A stretch of 49,591 nucleotides of DNA from Planctomycetota bacterium (GCA_027021385.1 JALUUL010000028.1:1-49591), one strand, 5' to 3'; shown: positions 8,049 through 16,386, counted from the first letter of the stretch. A program made the numbers and translations. Notes: generated by a model not told the origin, from the letters alone.

Positions 8049-9275
8049 ATGGTCGAACTCTCACCGATCCCCTCGTTGATCGAGGACCTCAAACGGGGGC
8101 GTTTCGTGATCATGGTCGACGACCCGAACCGGGAGAACGAGGGAGACATCTTCCTCGCGGCCGAGTTCGCGACCCCGGAGCGCATCAATTTCATGCGGAA
8201 GGAAGCCCGCGGGCTCCTCTGCATGCCGATGGATTCGTCCCTCTGCAAACAACTCGGCCTGGGGCCGATGGTCGCCGAGAACACCGCGCGCCGGGGAACC
8301 GGATTCACGGTGTCGATCGAGGCTCGGGAAGGGGTGACGACCGGCATCTCGGCCGCGGACATGGCCCAGACGATCTCGGTCGCGATCCGGGATGGAGCCC
8401 GACCTCAGGACCTGGCCCGGCCCGGACACGTCTTTCCTCTCCGTGCCGTGGACGGGGGCGTGCTCGTCCGCGCCGGCCATACCGAGGCCCTCGTCGACCT
8501 CTGCAAGCTCGCGGGCCTGAAGCCCGCGGGCGTGTTGATCGAGATCATGAACGAGGATGGGACGATGGCCCGCCTCCCGGAGTGCAAGGCCTTTGCCGAA
8601 AAGCACGGGATCCGGATCGGCACGATCGCGGATCTCGTCGAATACCGGCGCCGTCGCGAGCGGATCATCGAACGCCTGCCGGTCGTGAAGATGCCGACCG
8701 AGAACGGCTACTTCGACCTCTATCCGTATCGCTCCCGTATCGACGGCCGCGTCCACGTCGCCCTGACCCACGGCATTCCAAGGTTGGAGGACGAGGGCGG
8801 GCGGTTCCCGCCGATCGAGGACCCTGTTCTCGTGCGGGTCCATTCGGAGTGCCTGACGGGGGATGTCTTCCACAGCCGGCGCTGCGACTGCGGACAACAG
8901 CTCCAGGAAGCGATGCGGCGCATTCTCGAGGAGCCCGTCGGGGTCCTGCTCTACATCCGCCAGGAAGGCCGGGGCATCGGACTCGAGCACAAGCTCCGCG
9001 CCTATCGGCTCCAGGAGAAAGGCCTCGATACGGTCGAGGCGAACCGGCGCCTCGGCTTCAAGGCCGACGCCAGGGAGTACGGAACGGGCGCGCAGATCCT
9101 TCACGACCTGGGGGTCCGGAGGATGCGCCTGTTGACGAACAACCCGAAGAAGCTGCGCGGCCTCGAGGGCTACGGCCTCGAGGTCGAGGCCCAGGTCCCC
9201 TTGCGGATCCCCCCGAACCCGGACAACGAGCGCTATCTCGAGACCAAGCGGGACAAACTCGGACACAAGCTCTGA
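8049..9275 (+). CDS. ribBA: Bifunctional 3,4-dihydroxy-2-butanone-4-phosphate synthase / GTP cyclohydrolase II
   Basis: The protein has 408 residues. Residues 1-205 are the DHBP synthase domain (DDPNRENEGD, RGTGFTVSIEAREGVTTGISAAD, RPGHVFPL), which makes the four-carbon riboflavin precursor from ribulose 5-phosphate. Residues 206-408 are GTP cyclohydrolase II, with the zinc-binding cysteines in HSECLTGDVFHSRRCDCG and the catalytic YIRQEGRGIGL segment. Together they supply both starting compounds for riboflavin. The ATG at 8049 is preceded by GATGGAGGCGACG. I looked for an FMN riboswitch in the 174-base leader and did not find its conserved core. It stands alone here without ribD, ribE or ribH. 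Confidence 0.96.
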   Translation: MVELSPIPSLIEDLKRGRFVIMVDDPNRENEGDIFLAAEFATPERINFMRKEARGLLCMPMDSSLCKQLGLGPMVAENTARRGTGFTVSIEAREGVTTGISAADMAQTISVAIRDGARPQDLARPGHVFPLRAVDGGVLVRAGHTEALVDLCKLAGLKPAGVLIEIMNEDGTMARLPECKAFAEKHGIRIGTIADLVEYRRRRERIIERLPVVKMPTENGYFDLYPYRSRIDGRVHVALTHGIPRLEDEGGRFPPIEDPVLVRVHSECLTGDVFHSRRCDCGQQLQEAMRRILEEPVGVLLYIRQEGRGIGLEHKLRAYRLQEKGLDTVEANRRLGFKADAREYGTGAQILHDLGVRRMRLLTNNPKKLRGLEGYGLEVEAQVPLRIPPNPDNERYLETKRDKLGHKL

Positions 9276-9311
9276 ACGCGGCCGTTTCCGGGGCCTGAGG
9301 AAGACGAGAGC

Positions 9312-9337
9312 GGGCGGGACGCAGCGCGGTTCCGCCC
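9312..9337. terminator. Hairpin between convergent ribBA and the next gene
   Basis: GGGCGGGAC (9312-9320) pairs with GTTCCGCCC (9329-9337) over 9 bp with one G-U pair and an 8-base loop. It lies 36 bases after the ribBA stop and 5 bases past the end of the convergent gene, so it could serve both. No long U-tract is seen. Confidence 0.5.
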
Positions 9338-9342
9338 CCCCT

Positions 9343-9732
9343 TCAGTCCTCTTCGGGGCCCTTGGGCGGGGACTGGACGAGTTCACACCACTCCCTCCCC
9401 ATGGCCGTCGGACGGAACAGAGGGTCGTTCCGGGTCTCGATCCGTTCGAGGAAGCCCGCGGTGACGGCCTGATCGAGGATGCGCAGGAGACGGCGGCGGT
9501 CGAGGCAGCGTTCCTTCCAGAAGAACAACCGGGCGTGAGGGTTCTCGTTCAGCTGGCTGAGGTCCAGGTAATCCCCCTCGGCCCAGAGGCTCTCCTCGAT
9601 CTCCTCCACCCCGGGGGAAATCCGGCGGAGGAGCCAGGCGAAACTCATCGATCTGCGGCTCTTCTCCAGGTCTCGGATGACCCGGACCAGCATTTCGAGA
9701 TCGGCGTCGGGAATCCTGTCGGGGGTCTGCAC
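9343..9732 (-). CDS. Hypothetical protein, possible winged-helix domain
   Basis: The protein has 129 residues from a GTG at 9732; a later ATG at 9693 is also possible, and neither has a good ribosome binding site. I do not recognise a family. It has no signal peptide or membrane segment and is largely helical by composition. The stretch RRLLRILDQAVTAGFLERI followed by DPLFRPTAMGREWCEL resembles the recognition helix, wing and trailing helix of winged-helix regulators, but without the usual N-terminal helix pattern. A DNA-binding role is therefore only a guess. Codon choice and hydrophobic spacing look like a real gene. It is convergent with ribBA and divergent from the ECF sigma gene. Confidence 0.55.
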   Translation of the reverse strand: MQTPDRIPDADLEMLVRVIRDLEKSRRSMSFAWLLRRISPGVEEIEESLWAEGDYLDLSQLNENPHARLFFWKERCLDRRRLLRILDQAVTAGFLERIETRNDPLFRPTAMGREWCELVQSPPKGPEED

Positions 9733-9997
9733 GTTCGTCGTTTCGAGGAAACGGGTTCAACCGAAGTATGTCCCACCGGGGGGGCTTTGGCCGGGAGGTC
9801 GCCTTGAGCAACGGTAAGTATTTGTATCGCTTGAGGTTGCGAGAGGTCCTCCCCCCATTTCCGAAGACCCGGGCGAGGACTCGGGAAGAGGAGGGGCTCT
9901 CCCCCCGTCACAGGGCATCATGGCCCGTAATGCGACAGCGATTCCATTCGAGGCGATCCGGGGTCCGTGGCGGTACGATCCCGGACCGGAGGGACCG

Positions 9998-10699
9998 ATG
10001 ACACCGCAGCCGGACCACCGAGACCCGAAAGATCCGCGGGCCCCGGAAGGTGTATCCCCCGGGGACGAGGGGAGCCGGGCGGAAGCCCTCGAGGATCGGA
10101 TCCTCGTCCAGCGCTTTCTCGAGGCCAAGGAGGCTGGGGACCGCGAGGGCCTCGAGGCCGCCTTCCGGATGCTTCTTTTACGTTATCAGGAAAGGATCCA
10201 CAGACTGGTCCTCCGTTATGTCCGAGACCCCTTGGAGGCGGAGGACGTCACCCAAGATGTCTTCTTGAAGGTCTACCGGAAGCTCGACGGTTTCCAGGGG
10301 GATTCGGCCTTCTTCACCTGGCTCTACCGCGTCGCCGCGAACACGGCCGTTGATCATGTGGCCAAGCGGAAACGTCGCCCCCTGCATCTGAGCGACGATC
10401 CTTCCGCCCTGGTTGGTTCCCCGAAGGACGGGGAGCCCCGGAGCGGCCTCTCCTCCGAGACCCCTGACGAGCCGATGCTCCGGCGGGAGAGGGTCCGGAT
10501 CACGAGGGAGATCTGCGACGCGCTTCCCGAACCCTACAAGACGACCCTCTTCCTCCGGGAGTTCGAGGAGCTTAGCTACCTAGAGATCGCCGAGGTCAGC
10601 GGTTGTTCGATCGGAACGGTCGAATCGCGGCTCTTCCGCGCGCGGGCCCGGTTCCGGAAACTCCTCGAGGAGAGGCATCCCGAATTGCTGCAGGAATGA
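9998..10699 (+). CDS. ECF-family RNA polymerase sigma factor
   Basis: The protein has 233 residues. Region 2 spans about 55-130 (RDPLEAEDVTQDVFLKVYRKL, FFTWLYRVAANTAVDHV), which binds the -10 element and core polymerase. Region 4 spans about 165-225, with the helix-turn-helix SYLEIAEVSGCSIGTVESRLFRARARF. Between them is a longer than usual acidic linker. The first 30 residues are charged and probably disordered. The ATG at 9998 follows GGAGGGACCG. It is immediately followed by an anti-sigma gene and a run of envelope genes, which suggests it responds to envelope state and may drive the whole cluster to 16386. I could not identify an autoregulated promoter in the upstream 265 bases. Confidence 0.95.
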   Translation: MTPQPDHRDPKDPRAPEGVSPGDEGSRAEALEDRILVQRFLEAKEAGDREGLEAAFRMLLLRYQERIHRLVLRYVRDPLEAEDVTQDVFLKVYRKLDGFQGDSAFFTWLYRVAANTAVDHVAKRKRRPLHLSDDPSALVGSPKDGEPRSGLSSETPDEPMLRRERVRITREICDALPEPYKTTLFLREFEELSYLEIAEVSGCSIGTVESRLFRARARFRKLLEERHPELLQE

Positions 10700-10718
10700 C
10701 AAGCCCCTTGGAGGAAAC

Positions 10719-11282
10719 ATGAACGGCGACGACCCCGGCGGCCCGGCCTTCCCCCCGGGAAGGACCGAGGGCCGGCACCCCGACCGGGAGGATCTTCTGC
10801 TCCAGCGTTATCTCGACGGGGAGCTCCGGGCGATCGAACGCCGGGAACTCGAGGCGCGGCTCGCCGAGGAGGCGCCGCTTAGGGACCGTCTCGCGCGGAT
10901 CGAACGCGTCCAGAACCTCGTGCGGGAATCCGACCCCGAGGCCGCACCCCTGGGACTCGGCTTCGCGGACCGCGTTCTGGCCGAGATCCGGAAGTCCGGG
11001 GACGGTCCGGTGGAGGAGAGTCCGGCCTCGGACCCCGGAGAACCGCTGCGGCTCTTGAGGCGTTGGACGGCCGTCGCGGCGGCGATCCTCCTCCTCCTGG
11101 CCCTGGGGATGCTGATCCGCCTGACGGTGGGGACGGCCGGAGGGGACGGCCGTCTCGAGGCGGAGGGCCGTTCCCGGCATCGCTTCGAACGCGAGGTGCT
11201 CGAGATCCTGGATCAGAGGGCCGAACGCCTCGAATCGAAGGCGGGGCCGAAGACGATGCGCAATGCCGCCGATGGGCGATGA
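10719..11282 (+). CDS. Single-pass anti-sigma factor without zinc ligands
   Basis: The protein has 187 residues. Residues 20-65 have the helical layout of an anti-sigma domain (LLQRYLDGELRAIERRELEARL), like ZAS/RsiW-type N-termini, but the whole protein contains no cysteine, so it cannot carry the usual HxxxCxxC zinc site. One membrane helix lies at about 109-127, followed by a roughly 60-residue charged periplasmic tail. It would hold the upstream sigma factor at the inner membrane until a signal arrives. It starts 19 bases after the sigma stop, with GGAGGAAAC before the ATG. Confidence 0.82.
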   Translation: MNGDDPGGPAFPPGRTEGRHPDREDLLLQRYLDGELRAIERRELEARLAEEAPLRDRLARIERVQNLVRESDPEAAPLGLGFADRVLAEIRKSGDGPVEESPASDPGEPLRLLRRWTAVAAAILLLLALGMLIRLTVGTAGGDGRLEAEGRSRHRFEREVLEILDQRAERLESKAGPKTMRNAADGR

Positions 11283-11289
11283 CCCGCAC

Positions 11290-11667
11290 ATGAAGCACTG
11301 GAGAAGGCGGCTCCTCCTCCTTTGTTCCCTCGTCTTCCTGACGGGGCTGCTTTCGGGAGTCGTCCTCGCGGACCTCCGGGAGGGGCGGAGCGGTCCCGAG
11401 GGCCCCCATGCGGCCTACATCCGGCGCCTGAGCGAGGCGCTGGATCTGAGCCCCGACCAGAAGGTCTGGTTGGGGATCGTCCTCCGGGAGAGGGATCGGA
11501 ACAAGAACGACTGGCTTCGCCGACACCTGAAGGGCCTTTCCCCCGAGGGAAGGGACTTCCTCCGGGAGGAGAACCGCAGGGCCGACCGCAGGATCGAGGC
11601 TATGCTGACCGGAACGCAGCGGGCCGAATACCGGCGGTTGTGCGCGGAGGAGAGTCCCGTCCGATGA
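11290..11667 (+). CDS. Small exported helical protein (CpxP / periplasmic-sensor-like)
   Basis: The protein has 125 residues from the ATG at 11290; an in-frame ATG at 11263 would overlap the anti-sigma gene. A basic N-terminus and a hydrophobic segment (8-27) form a signal anchor. The rest is charged and helical: LDLSPDQKVWLGIVLRERDRN, then a second helix and AMLTGTQRAEY. That arrangement resembles Spy/CpxP-like and heavy-metal-sensor-like periplasmic proteins, which have LT/S-xxQ helical repeats. The family link is by pattern only. Placed directly after the sigma/anti-sigma pair, it could be a third, sensing component of the switch. Confidence 0.65.
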   Translation: MKHWRRRLLLLCSLVFLTGLLSGVVLADLREGRSGPEGPHAAYIRRLSEALDLSPDQKVWLGIVLRERDRNKNDWLRRHLKGLSPEGRDFLREENRRADRRIEAMLTGTQRAEYRRLCAEESPVR

Positions 11668-11695
11668 AGGGGATCCCGCCCGCTGGAAAGGCGAC

Positions 11696-13540
11696 ATGAA
11701 GACGACAGGAATCGACGTCGGGCCGAGGCTCTCCCACCTCGTGGTGCTTGAGGGCTCCGCCAGGAAGTTCAGGATCGAGAGGGGTGCTTCCGTCCTCGGA
11801 GGCGCTCCCGCCGCGGCCTCCCTGATCCGGAAGGAAGGTCTCCCCTCCGATCGGGTCCTTCTGGGTGTCTCCGGCCGCGAATGCGTGATCCGGAACCTTT
11901 CCCTGCCCTTCACGGGGCGGGAAGAGATTCGGAAGGTCTTGAAGTTCGAGGCGGAGTCGGTCATCCACAGCCATTCGATCGACGACGTGGTCGTCGATGC
12001 GCTGACGATCGAGGAGACGAAGGAGGGGACGAAGCTCTTCCTCGTCGCCTGCCCGAAGCAGGGCTTGAAGGAGAAGCTCGAGGCCTTCAAGAAGGCGGAG
12101 GTCCAGGTCGAGAGGGCCGGTTTCGAACAGGATCTGCTCGTCCGGGCGGCCGCCCATTTCGGAGTCTTCGACCCGGAGGAACCCGGGGAGGAGGAGCAGG
12201 AGGAGAACGCGGAGGAGACCGTATGCGATCTCCTGCTCCGACTCGACGAGGTCTCGACCTCGATGACCCCCGTCGTTGGAGGAACGATCCTGACGAGCCG
12301 GGTTCTCCGGATGGGGCTCCATACGCTCACGGCCAGGGTCGCCGAGCTTCGCGGCCTGGATCCCGAGGACGTGGCCCGTTCCCTGCCGACCTTCCTCGGG
12401 CTCGACCCTGTCCGCCCCGACGAGGGAGACGGGGACGGAGAGGAGGCGGCGCCGGGGCCTCCGCCTTCCCTGGATCCGTCGGATTTCGAGGATGCCCTGC
12501 GGGAGTTCGTCGAACATCTCCGCCGGGAGATGACCCGATTCTTCGCCGGAGCCGCGATCCCCGTGACCCCGGAGCGGATCCTCCTGACGGGGGTCGGCGC
12601 CCGGCTCCCGGGAGTTGCCGAGCTCCTCTCCGCCGGGCTGGACCTTCCGGTCGAGGGCCTCGATCTCTGCAAGCGGGTTCCGGGGGCGGAGGAGGAGGAT
12701 CTCGGACCCGAATGCGATCTCGCCCTCGCCGCCGCGATGGGCGCCCTGGGGGTCTTGAAGCCCGGGATGGATTTCCGCCAGGAAGAACTGCGCTTCCAGC
12801 GGAGATTCGACCGCCTCAAGCTTCCCCTCGCGCTGGCGAGCTTCCTCGGCGCCTTCTTCCTTCTGTATTCGGACCTGGACCTGCTCCGGGGGATTCAAAA
12901 GGTCGAGAGCGCGATCGGGAGTCCGAAATACGCGAAGAAGAGGGTCGGGTCCCGGAGCCGACAACTCCCGACCTGGACGGGCCTCCTAGCCCGTCTCGCC
13001 TACCCCTCTCCCCGCAGCGGGTATGTCAAGAACATCCTTCCTCCGAAAACGGCCGATTCGATTCTGAAGAAGTTGGCCAAGGCTCCGCCCCTGCAACGGG
13101 TCACGACCCTGCGCAATGAACTCATCTCGCTTCGCAAGAAGCTGGAGAGAGAGACCGGCTACTTTCCCGAACTCGATCTGCAATCGGGGCTCGCGGTTCT
13201 CCAGGCCTTCGCGGATGCGATGGACAAGGCCGACAAGAGACCCGACATCGGCCGTTTCGTCGTTTTCGCGATCCATCTCCGGGTTGGCACGAAGAAGACC
13301 GACCGCTACCTCGAGTTCGAAGTCAGCTTCCGGGGCAAGGACTTCATCGAACAGGCCGCCGCCTTCAAGCAGGTGCTCCAGGAGGCCTGCGGGCGGCCCG
13401 GGCCCTTCGCGGCCGCAAAGCAGACGAAGGGAGGAACGCCCTATCAGGATCCCGCGACCCCGGGGTCCGAGTATGTCTTCCGGATCACCCTCTTCCCCGA
13501 TTACGGGGTCTTCCAACCCAAGCGCACGGCGAGTCGATAG
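11696..13540 (+). CDS. PilM/GspL-like actin-fold protein fused to a PilN-like membrane segment and periplasmic domain
   Basis: The protein has 614 residues. Residues 1-350 resemble the actin-like ATPase fold of PilM and cytoplasmic GspL: TTGIDVGPRLSHLVVLEG is the first phosphate loop, and ILLTGVGARLPGVAELL near 298-315 is the second. A membrane helix lies at about 374-394. The remaining 220 residues are periplasmic, with a coiled-coil-like stretch and a ferredoxin-like ending, as in PilN or the GspL C-terminus. Such proteins form the inner-membrane platform of type IV pilus and type II secretion machines. An acidic low-complexity insert (about 161-175) is unusual. The next gene looks like the PilO/GspM partner. 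No ATPase, secretin or pilin is present in the window. Confidence 0.78.
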   Translation: MKTTGIDVGPRLSHLVVLEGSARKFRIERGASVLGGAPAAASLIRKEGLPSDRVLLGVSGRECVIRNLSLPFTGREEIRKVLKFEAESVIHSHSIDDVVVDALTIEETKEGTKLFLVACPKQGLKEKLEAFKKAEVQVERAGFEQDLLVRAAAHFGVFDPEEPGEEEQEENAEETVCDLLLRLDEVSTSMTPVVGGTILTSRVLRMGLHTLTARVAELRGLDPEDVARSLPTFLGLDPVRPDEGDGDGEEAAPGPPPSLDPSDFEDALREFVEHLRREMTRFFAGAAIPVTPERILLTGVGARLPGVAELLSAGLDLPVEGLDLCKRVPGAEEEDLGPECDLALAAAMGALGVLKPGMDFRQEELRFQRRFDRLKLPLALASFLGAFFLLYSDLDLLRGIQKVESAIGSPKYAKKRVGSRSRQLPTWTGLLARLAYPSPRSGYVKNILPPKTADSILKKLAKAPPLQRVTTLRNELISLRKKLERETGYFPELDLQSGLAVLQAFADAMDKADKRPDIGRFVVFAIHLRVGTKKTDRYLEFEVSFRGKDFIEQAAAFKQVLQEACGRPGPFAAAKQTKGGTPYQDPATPGSEYVFRITLFPDYGVFQPKRTASR

Positions 13541-13549
13541 GAGGACGGG

Positions 13550-14155
13550 ATGAAGCGATTCTTCCGGAAGATGGACATGCTCAAATGGGTCATGGTCTGC
13601 AGCGCGGCGGCCGCGACCGGCCTCGGGATCTGGAACCTCGTCCTCAGGAAGCACTACGAGGAAGCCCTCAGGACCTTCGAGCGGGCGAAGGGCGACATCG
13701 TCAAGATCCACAGCGAACTCGAACAGATCCGCACGTTCCTGATCGCGAAGCGGGACTCGGAACGGAGTGGCGAACTCCTGGATCCGGGCGTGTTCTTCGC
13801 GAACCAGATCGCCAAGAAGGCGGGGATCGACATCAACGACTTCAAGGTCAACCCGGAGAAGGAACGGGAGGTTTCGATCCGGAGGGGGAGATCGAGGAAA
13901 CGAGCCATCGACCGCGAGGTCGAGATCGGCTTCAAGGTCGGACGGAAGATCAAACCGATTCCGAGGGAGAACCTCTTCGTCGCGCTCTTCAACTGCGAGG
14001 CCGCCTCGCACCGGTGGAAGCTCCGCGAGCTGAGGATCCGCGCCAAGGAGGCGGTTTCGAGAAGCCACAAGAGAGGCACCGCCTATCCGGCCGAACTCTC
14101 GGACGAGTGGGTCGTCGAGAAGATGGTCTTCGTCTCCCGGGAGCCGAAGAAATGA
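13550..14155 (+). CDS. PilO/GspM-like inner-membrane assembly protein
   Basis: The protein has 201 residues with one membrane helix near the N-terminus (about 11-28). A coiled-coil stretch follows (about 30-65), then a basic, periplasmic alpha-beta domain. Size, topology and position right after a PilM/N-like gene are those of PilO or GspM, which pair with PilN or GspL. Sequence identity in this family is always low, so the call rests on topology and neighbours. GGAGGACGGG precedes the ATG, 10 bases after the upstream stop. Its stop codon overlaps the next start in ATGA. Confidence 0.65.
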   Translation: MKRFFRKMDMLKWVMVCSAAAATGLGIWNLVLRKHYEEALRTFERAKGDIVKIHSELEQIRTFLIAKRDSERSGELLDPGVFFANQIAKKAGIDINDFKVNPEKEREVSIRRGRSRKRAIDREVEIGFKVGRKIKPIPRENLFVALFNCEAASHRWKLRELRIRAKEAVSRSHKRGTAYPAELSDEWVVEKMVFVSREPKK

Positions 14156-14655
14156 GCGGATCCTTGAGGGCCGCGCCGCGGTTCGGCCGAGCGGCCGGCC
14201 TGTGCTTCCTTTTCTCGGTTCTGTGGCTCTTCCAGGGGTGTTCGGCCCTGGTCTCCTATTCGGACCGCCTGGTGGACGCGAACACGGGGCGGAGCGGCTT
14301 CGTGACGAAACCCGCCTCCCTGGGCGGAATCGTCGGTTTCGTCGCGGGGATCCCCTTCGATGTCGTGGCTCTTCCGGTCAGTTACGTCGTCTACCAGTCC
14401 CAGAAGGACGAGGAGGAAGAAGGTCTGGACCCCCTCTCGACCTTGCTGTTTCCTTCCTTCGTGCTGTGGCGGGCGGGCATCCTGGTGATCGGAACCCCTC
14501 TGGACGCCCTGGAGTTCGCGTTCTACAGGGCATGGACCTCGAAACCGCCTCCTGCTCCAGCCGATCTGGAGAACGATTTCGAGGAGAGGGAAGGTGATGG
14601 TGGAAGCATGGACGGCGGAGGACTGGGTCGAGCTGATCCTCTCCTGCAAGGATGA
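14152..14655 (+). CDS. Small lipoprotein, weakly YceK-like
   Basis: The protein has 167 residues with a lipoprotein signal ending in LWLFQGC (Cys28), so it is probably anchored in the outer membrane. Two hydrophobic stretches follow, around GIVGFVAGIPFDVVALPVSYVVY and WRAGILVIGTPLDALEFAFYRAW. The PFDVVALPVS and TPLDALEF patterns recall the small YceK/YidQ-type lipoproteins, but this is weak. It starts at an ATG overlapping the previous stop by four bases and overlaps the next gene by about 59 bases. Its last 20 residues may therefore be dispensable. The function is unknown. Confidence 0.65.
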   Translation: MSGSLRAAPRFGRAAGLCFLFSVLWLFQGCSALVSYSDRLVDANTGRSGFVTKPASLGGIVGFVAGIPFDVVALPVSYVVYQSQKDEEEEGLDPLSTLLFPSFVLWRAGILVIGTPLDALEFAFYRAWTSKPPPAPADLENDFEEREGDGGSMDGGGLGRADPLLQG

Positions 14656-15652
14656 GATCCCCCTCGCCGTTCTACTCGAGCGCATGCTGGGGAAGAAGCG
14701 GCTCGCCTCGCTCGTTCGGAAACACGGCTTGCGCTTGAAGGGGGGGTTCCGGCCCGAAAAGGCCCCCGCGGCCGAACTCGCCCGCTGCGTCGCCCGCGCC
14801 TTCGCCGGGAACGAGACCTTGCGGGGCGAAGTGGCCTCGGCGCTTCCCGCCACGCCCGAGGACGGAGATCCCGGAGAGGCCGTCGATCCCGGGAAATCCC
14901 CGGGGGAGGATCTCAGGGTCCGTCTCGAGAGGACGGAGCGCTCCCTGGAGGAAGCGAAGCGGCGGCTCGCCCGCGCCGAGAAGCGGGCCGCGAAGGCTCG
15001 TTCGGAACTGGCTCCCGAGCGCCGTCGTGTCCGGGAGACCGAAAGGGAGATCGAGGACCTTCGCGCCGAGCGGAACGCGCTCCAGCAGGAGTTGAAGAAG
15101 GCGGCCAAACGGCTCGCGGAACTCGAGCGTCTTGCCGCGGAGGCCGGGGACCGTGACCTCCACGCGGAGCTGCACGAGGCGGATCGGCGCATCGCGGAAC
15201 TCGAGGAGATCCAGGAGGAGGACCGGAAGGCCCTCGCCGAACTGAAATCCACGGTCGAGGCTCTACGGCAGGAGGTCGAGGAACTCCTGCCCTTCGCTCC
15301 CGAGGGGCGCCGCGAGAGGGCGAGGAAGAAGGAGCGGATCGAGAAGGAGGGCGAGGAGGCGCGCCTGAAACTCCTTCCCGTCTACGAGGCCTCGTTCCTG
15401 GAGTCTCTCATGTCCCTGGACGCGAAGGTGCAGAGGAAAGTTCACCAGGCCATCGCCCGTGCCGTCCTCCGGGGGCTGTCCTATCCCGGCCTGGAGGCCA
15501 AGCTCCTCCGCGGGAACCTGAAACTATGGGAGTTCCGGGCGGGGATCTCGCACAGGGTGTTCTTCGTTCTCGACGGCGAGAACATGATCTTCAAGCACGT
15601 CGGAACCCGCGAGAGCCTCGATACTTTCCTGAAGAGGTTTGCGGAGTCGTGA
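14597..15652 (+). CDS. Coiled-coil protein with C-terminal RelE/ParE-like domain
   Basis: The protein has 351 residues from the ATG at 14597; a GTG at 14594 is the next option, and both share GGAGAGGGAAGG. Residues 5-85 are helical with a KKRLASLVRKHGLRLKGG stretch, faintly like a SAP-type motif. Residues about 110-250 are a long heptad coiled coil rich in Glu, Arg, Ala and Leu. Residues 263-348 look like the RelE/ParE toxin fold: a helical pair, PGLEAKLLRGNLKLWEFRAG, then ISHRVFFVLDGENMIFKHVGTRESLDTFLKRF. Free RelE proteins cut mRNA on the ribosome and have an adjacent antitoxin; none is adjacent here. Whether it is catalytic is unknown. Confidence 0.7.
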   Translation: MVEAWTAEDWVELILSCKDEIPLAVLLERMLGKKRLASLVRKHGLRLKGGFRPEKAPAAELARCVARAFAGNETLRGEVASALPATPEDGDPGEAVDPGKSPGEDLRVRLERTERSLEEAKRRLARAEKRAAKARSELAPERRRVRETEREIEDLRAERNALQQELKKAAKRLAELERLAAEAGDRDLHAELHEADRRIAELEEIQEEDRKALAELKSTVEALRQEVEELLPFAPEGRRERARKKERIEKEGEEARLKLLPVYEASFLESLMSLDAKVQRKVHQAIARAVLRGLSYPGLEAKLLRGNLKLWEFRAGISHRVFFVLDGENMIFKHVGTRESLDTFLKRFAES

Positions 15653-16386
15653 ACCGCGCGATTCTCGGTCTCCTGGCTCTCTCCCTGGCGTTCCTTCCCG
15701 GATGCGGGGCCGTCGGAGCCTGGTTCCGGCGCCGGGGGCTGGACCTCCTCGATTGCGTGAAGGCGAACGTCGGAGTGGGTTTGGGGCTCGAGGCCGACGC
15801 GAGGCTGACCGACTGGTTCGCGCCGGGTCTCGGCTTCGCGGCAAGGACCTGGAACTTCGGCTGGGAGGACCGGAATCTCTACGGGAGCTGGGAGGAGTGG
15901 AACGTCGTCAACACCCCGAGAGCCGTGTGGGAGGCCAACGTCGGTGACATCGAGGAGAGCACGACCGAACCGGGTTATGACCCGAGGTGGAGCGTCGCTC
16001 GGCTCGCGATGGCTTCGGTCTTCCTCGCGAACGAGCGCTGGATCCGCAAACCTGGAACGGGCGTCGTCCGGATCGAACTCTATTCCCTCTTCAACTTCGC
16101 GCCGATTCCGACCTTCATCCGCGCCGCCGACCCCAGGCGGAGCATGATTCGATCCGGGGAGACCGCCGTCATCAACCGGAAGTCGATCTGGGACCAGGGG
16201 TGGATCGAACTCGGCGTCACCCCCGTCTTCCTGCATGTCCGCGCGGGACTGAACCCCTTCCAGATGGTCGACTTCCTGTTCGGCATGGTCGGCCTCGACC
16301 CGGCGGGCGACGACCGGGACCGGATTCCGTCCGCTCCTCCTCTCCCGGTACTCGAGGAATCCCCCTCTCAACGGAAGCGCCGATAG
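15649..16386 (+). CDS. Lipoprotein of unknown function
   Basis: The protein has 245 residues from a GTG at 15649 that overlaps the previous stop by four bases (GTGA). The signal peptide ends in LAFLPGC (Cys19). The body alternates short hydrophobic strands (VGVGLGLEADARLTDWFAPGLGFAA, WIELGVTPVFLHVRAGL) with loops. That looks like a small outer-membrane-associated beta protein; similar GVGLGLEA-type lipoproteins occur in planctomycetes, from memory. It ends the sigma-to-lipoprotein cluster. Its last 19 bases overlap the 3' end of the convergent coiled-coil gene. Confidence 0.68.
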   Translation: MNRAILGLLALSLAFLPGCGAVGAWFRRRGLDLLDCVKANVGVGLGLEADARLTDWFAPGLGFAARTWNFGWEDRNLYGSWEEWNVVNTPRAVWEANVGDIEESTTEPGYDPRWSVARLAMASVFLANERWIRKPGTGVVRIELYSLFNFAPIPTFIRAADPRRSMIRSGETAVINRKSIWDQGWIELGVTPVFLHVRAGLNPFQMVDFLFGMVGLDPAGDDRDRIPSAPPLPVLEESPSQRKRR

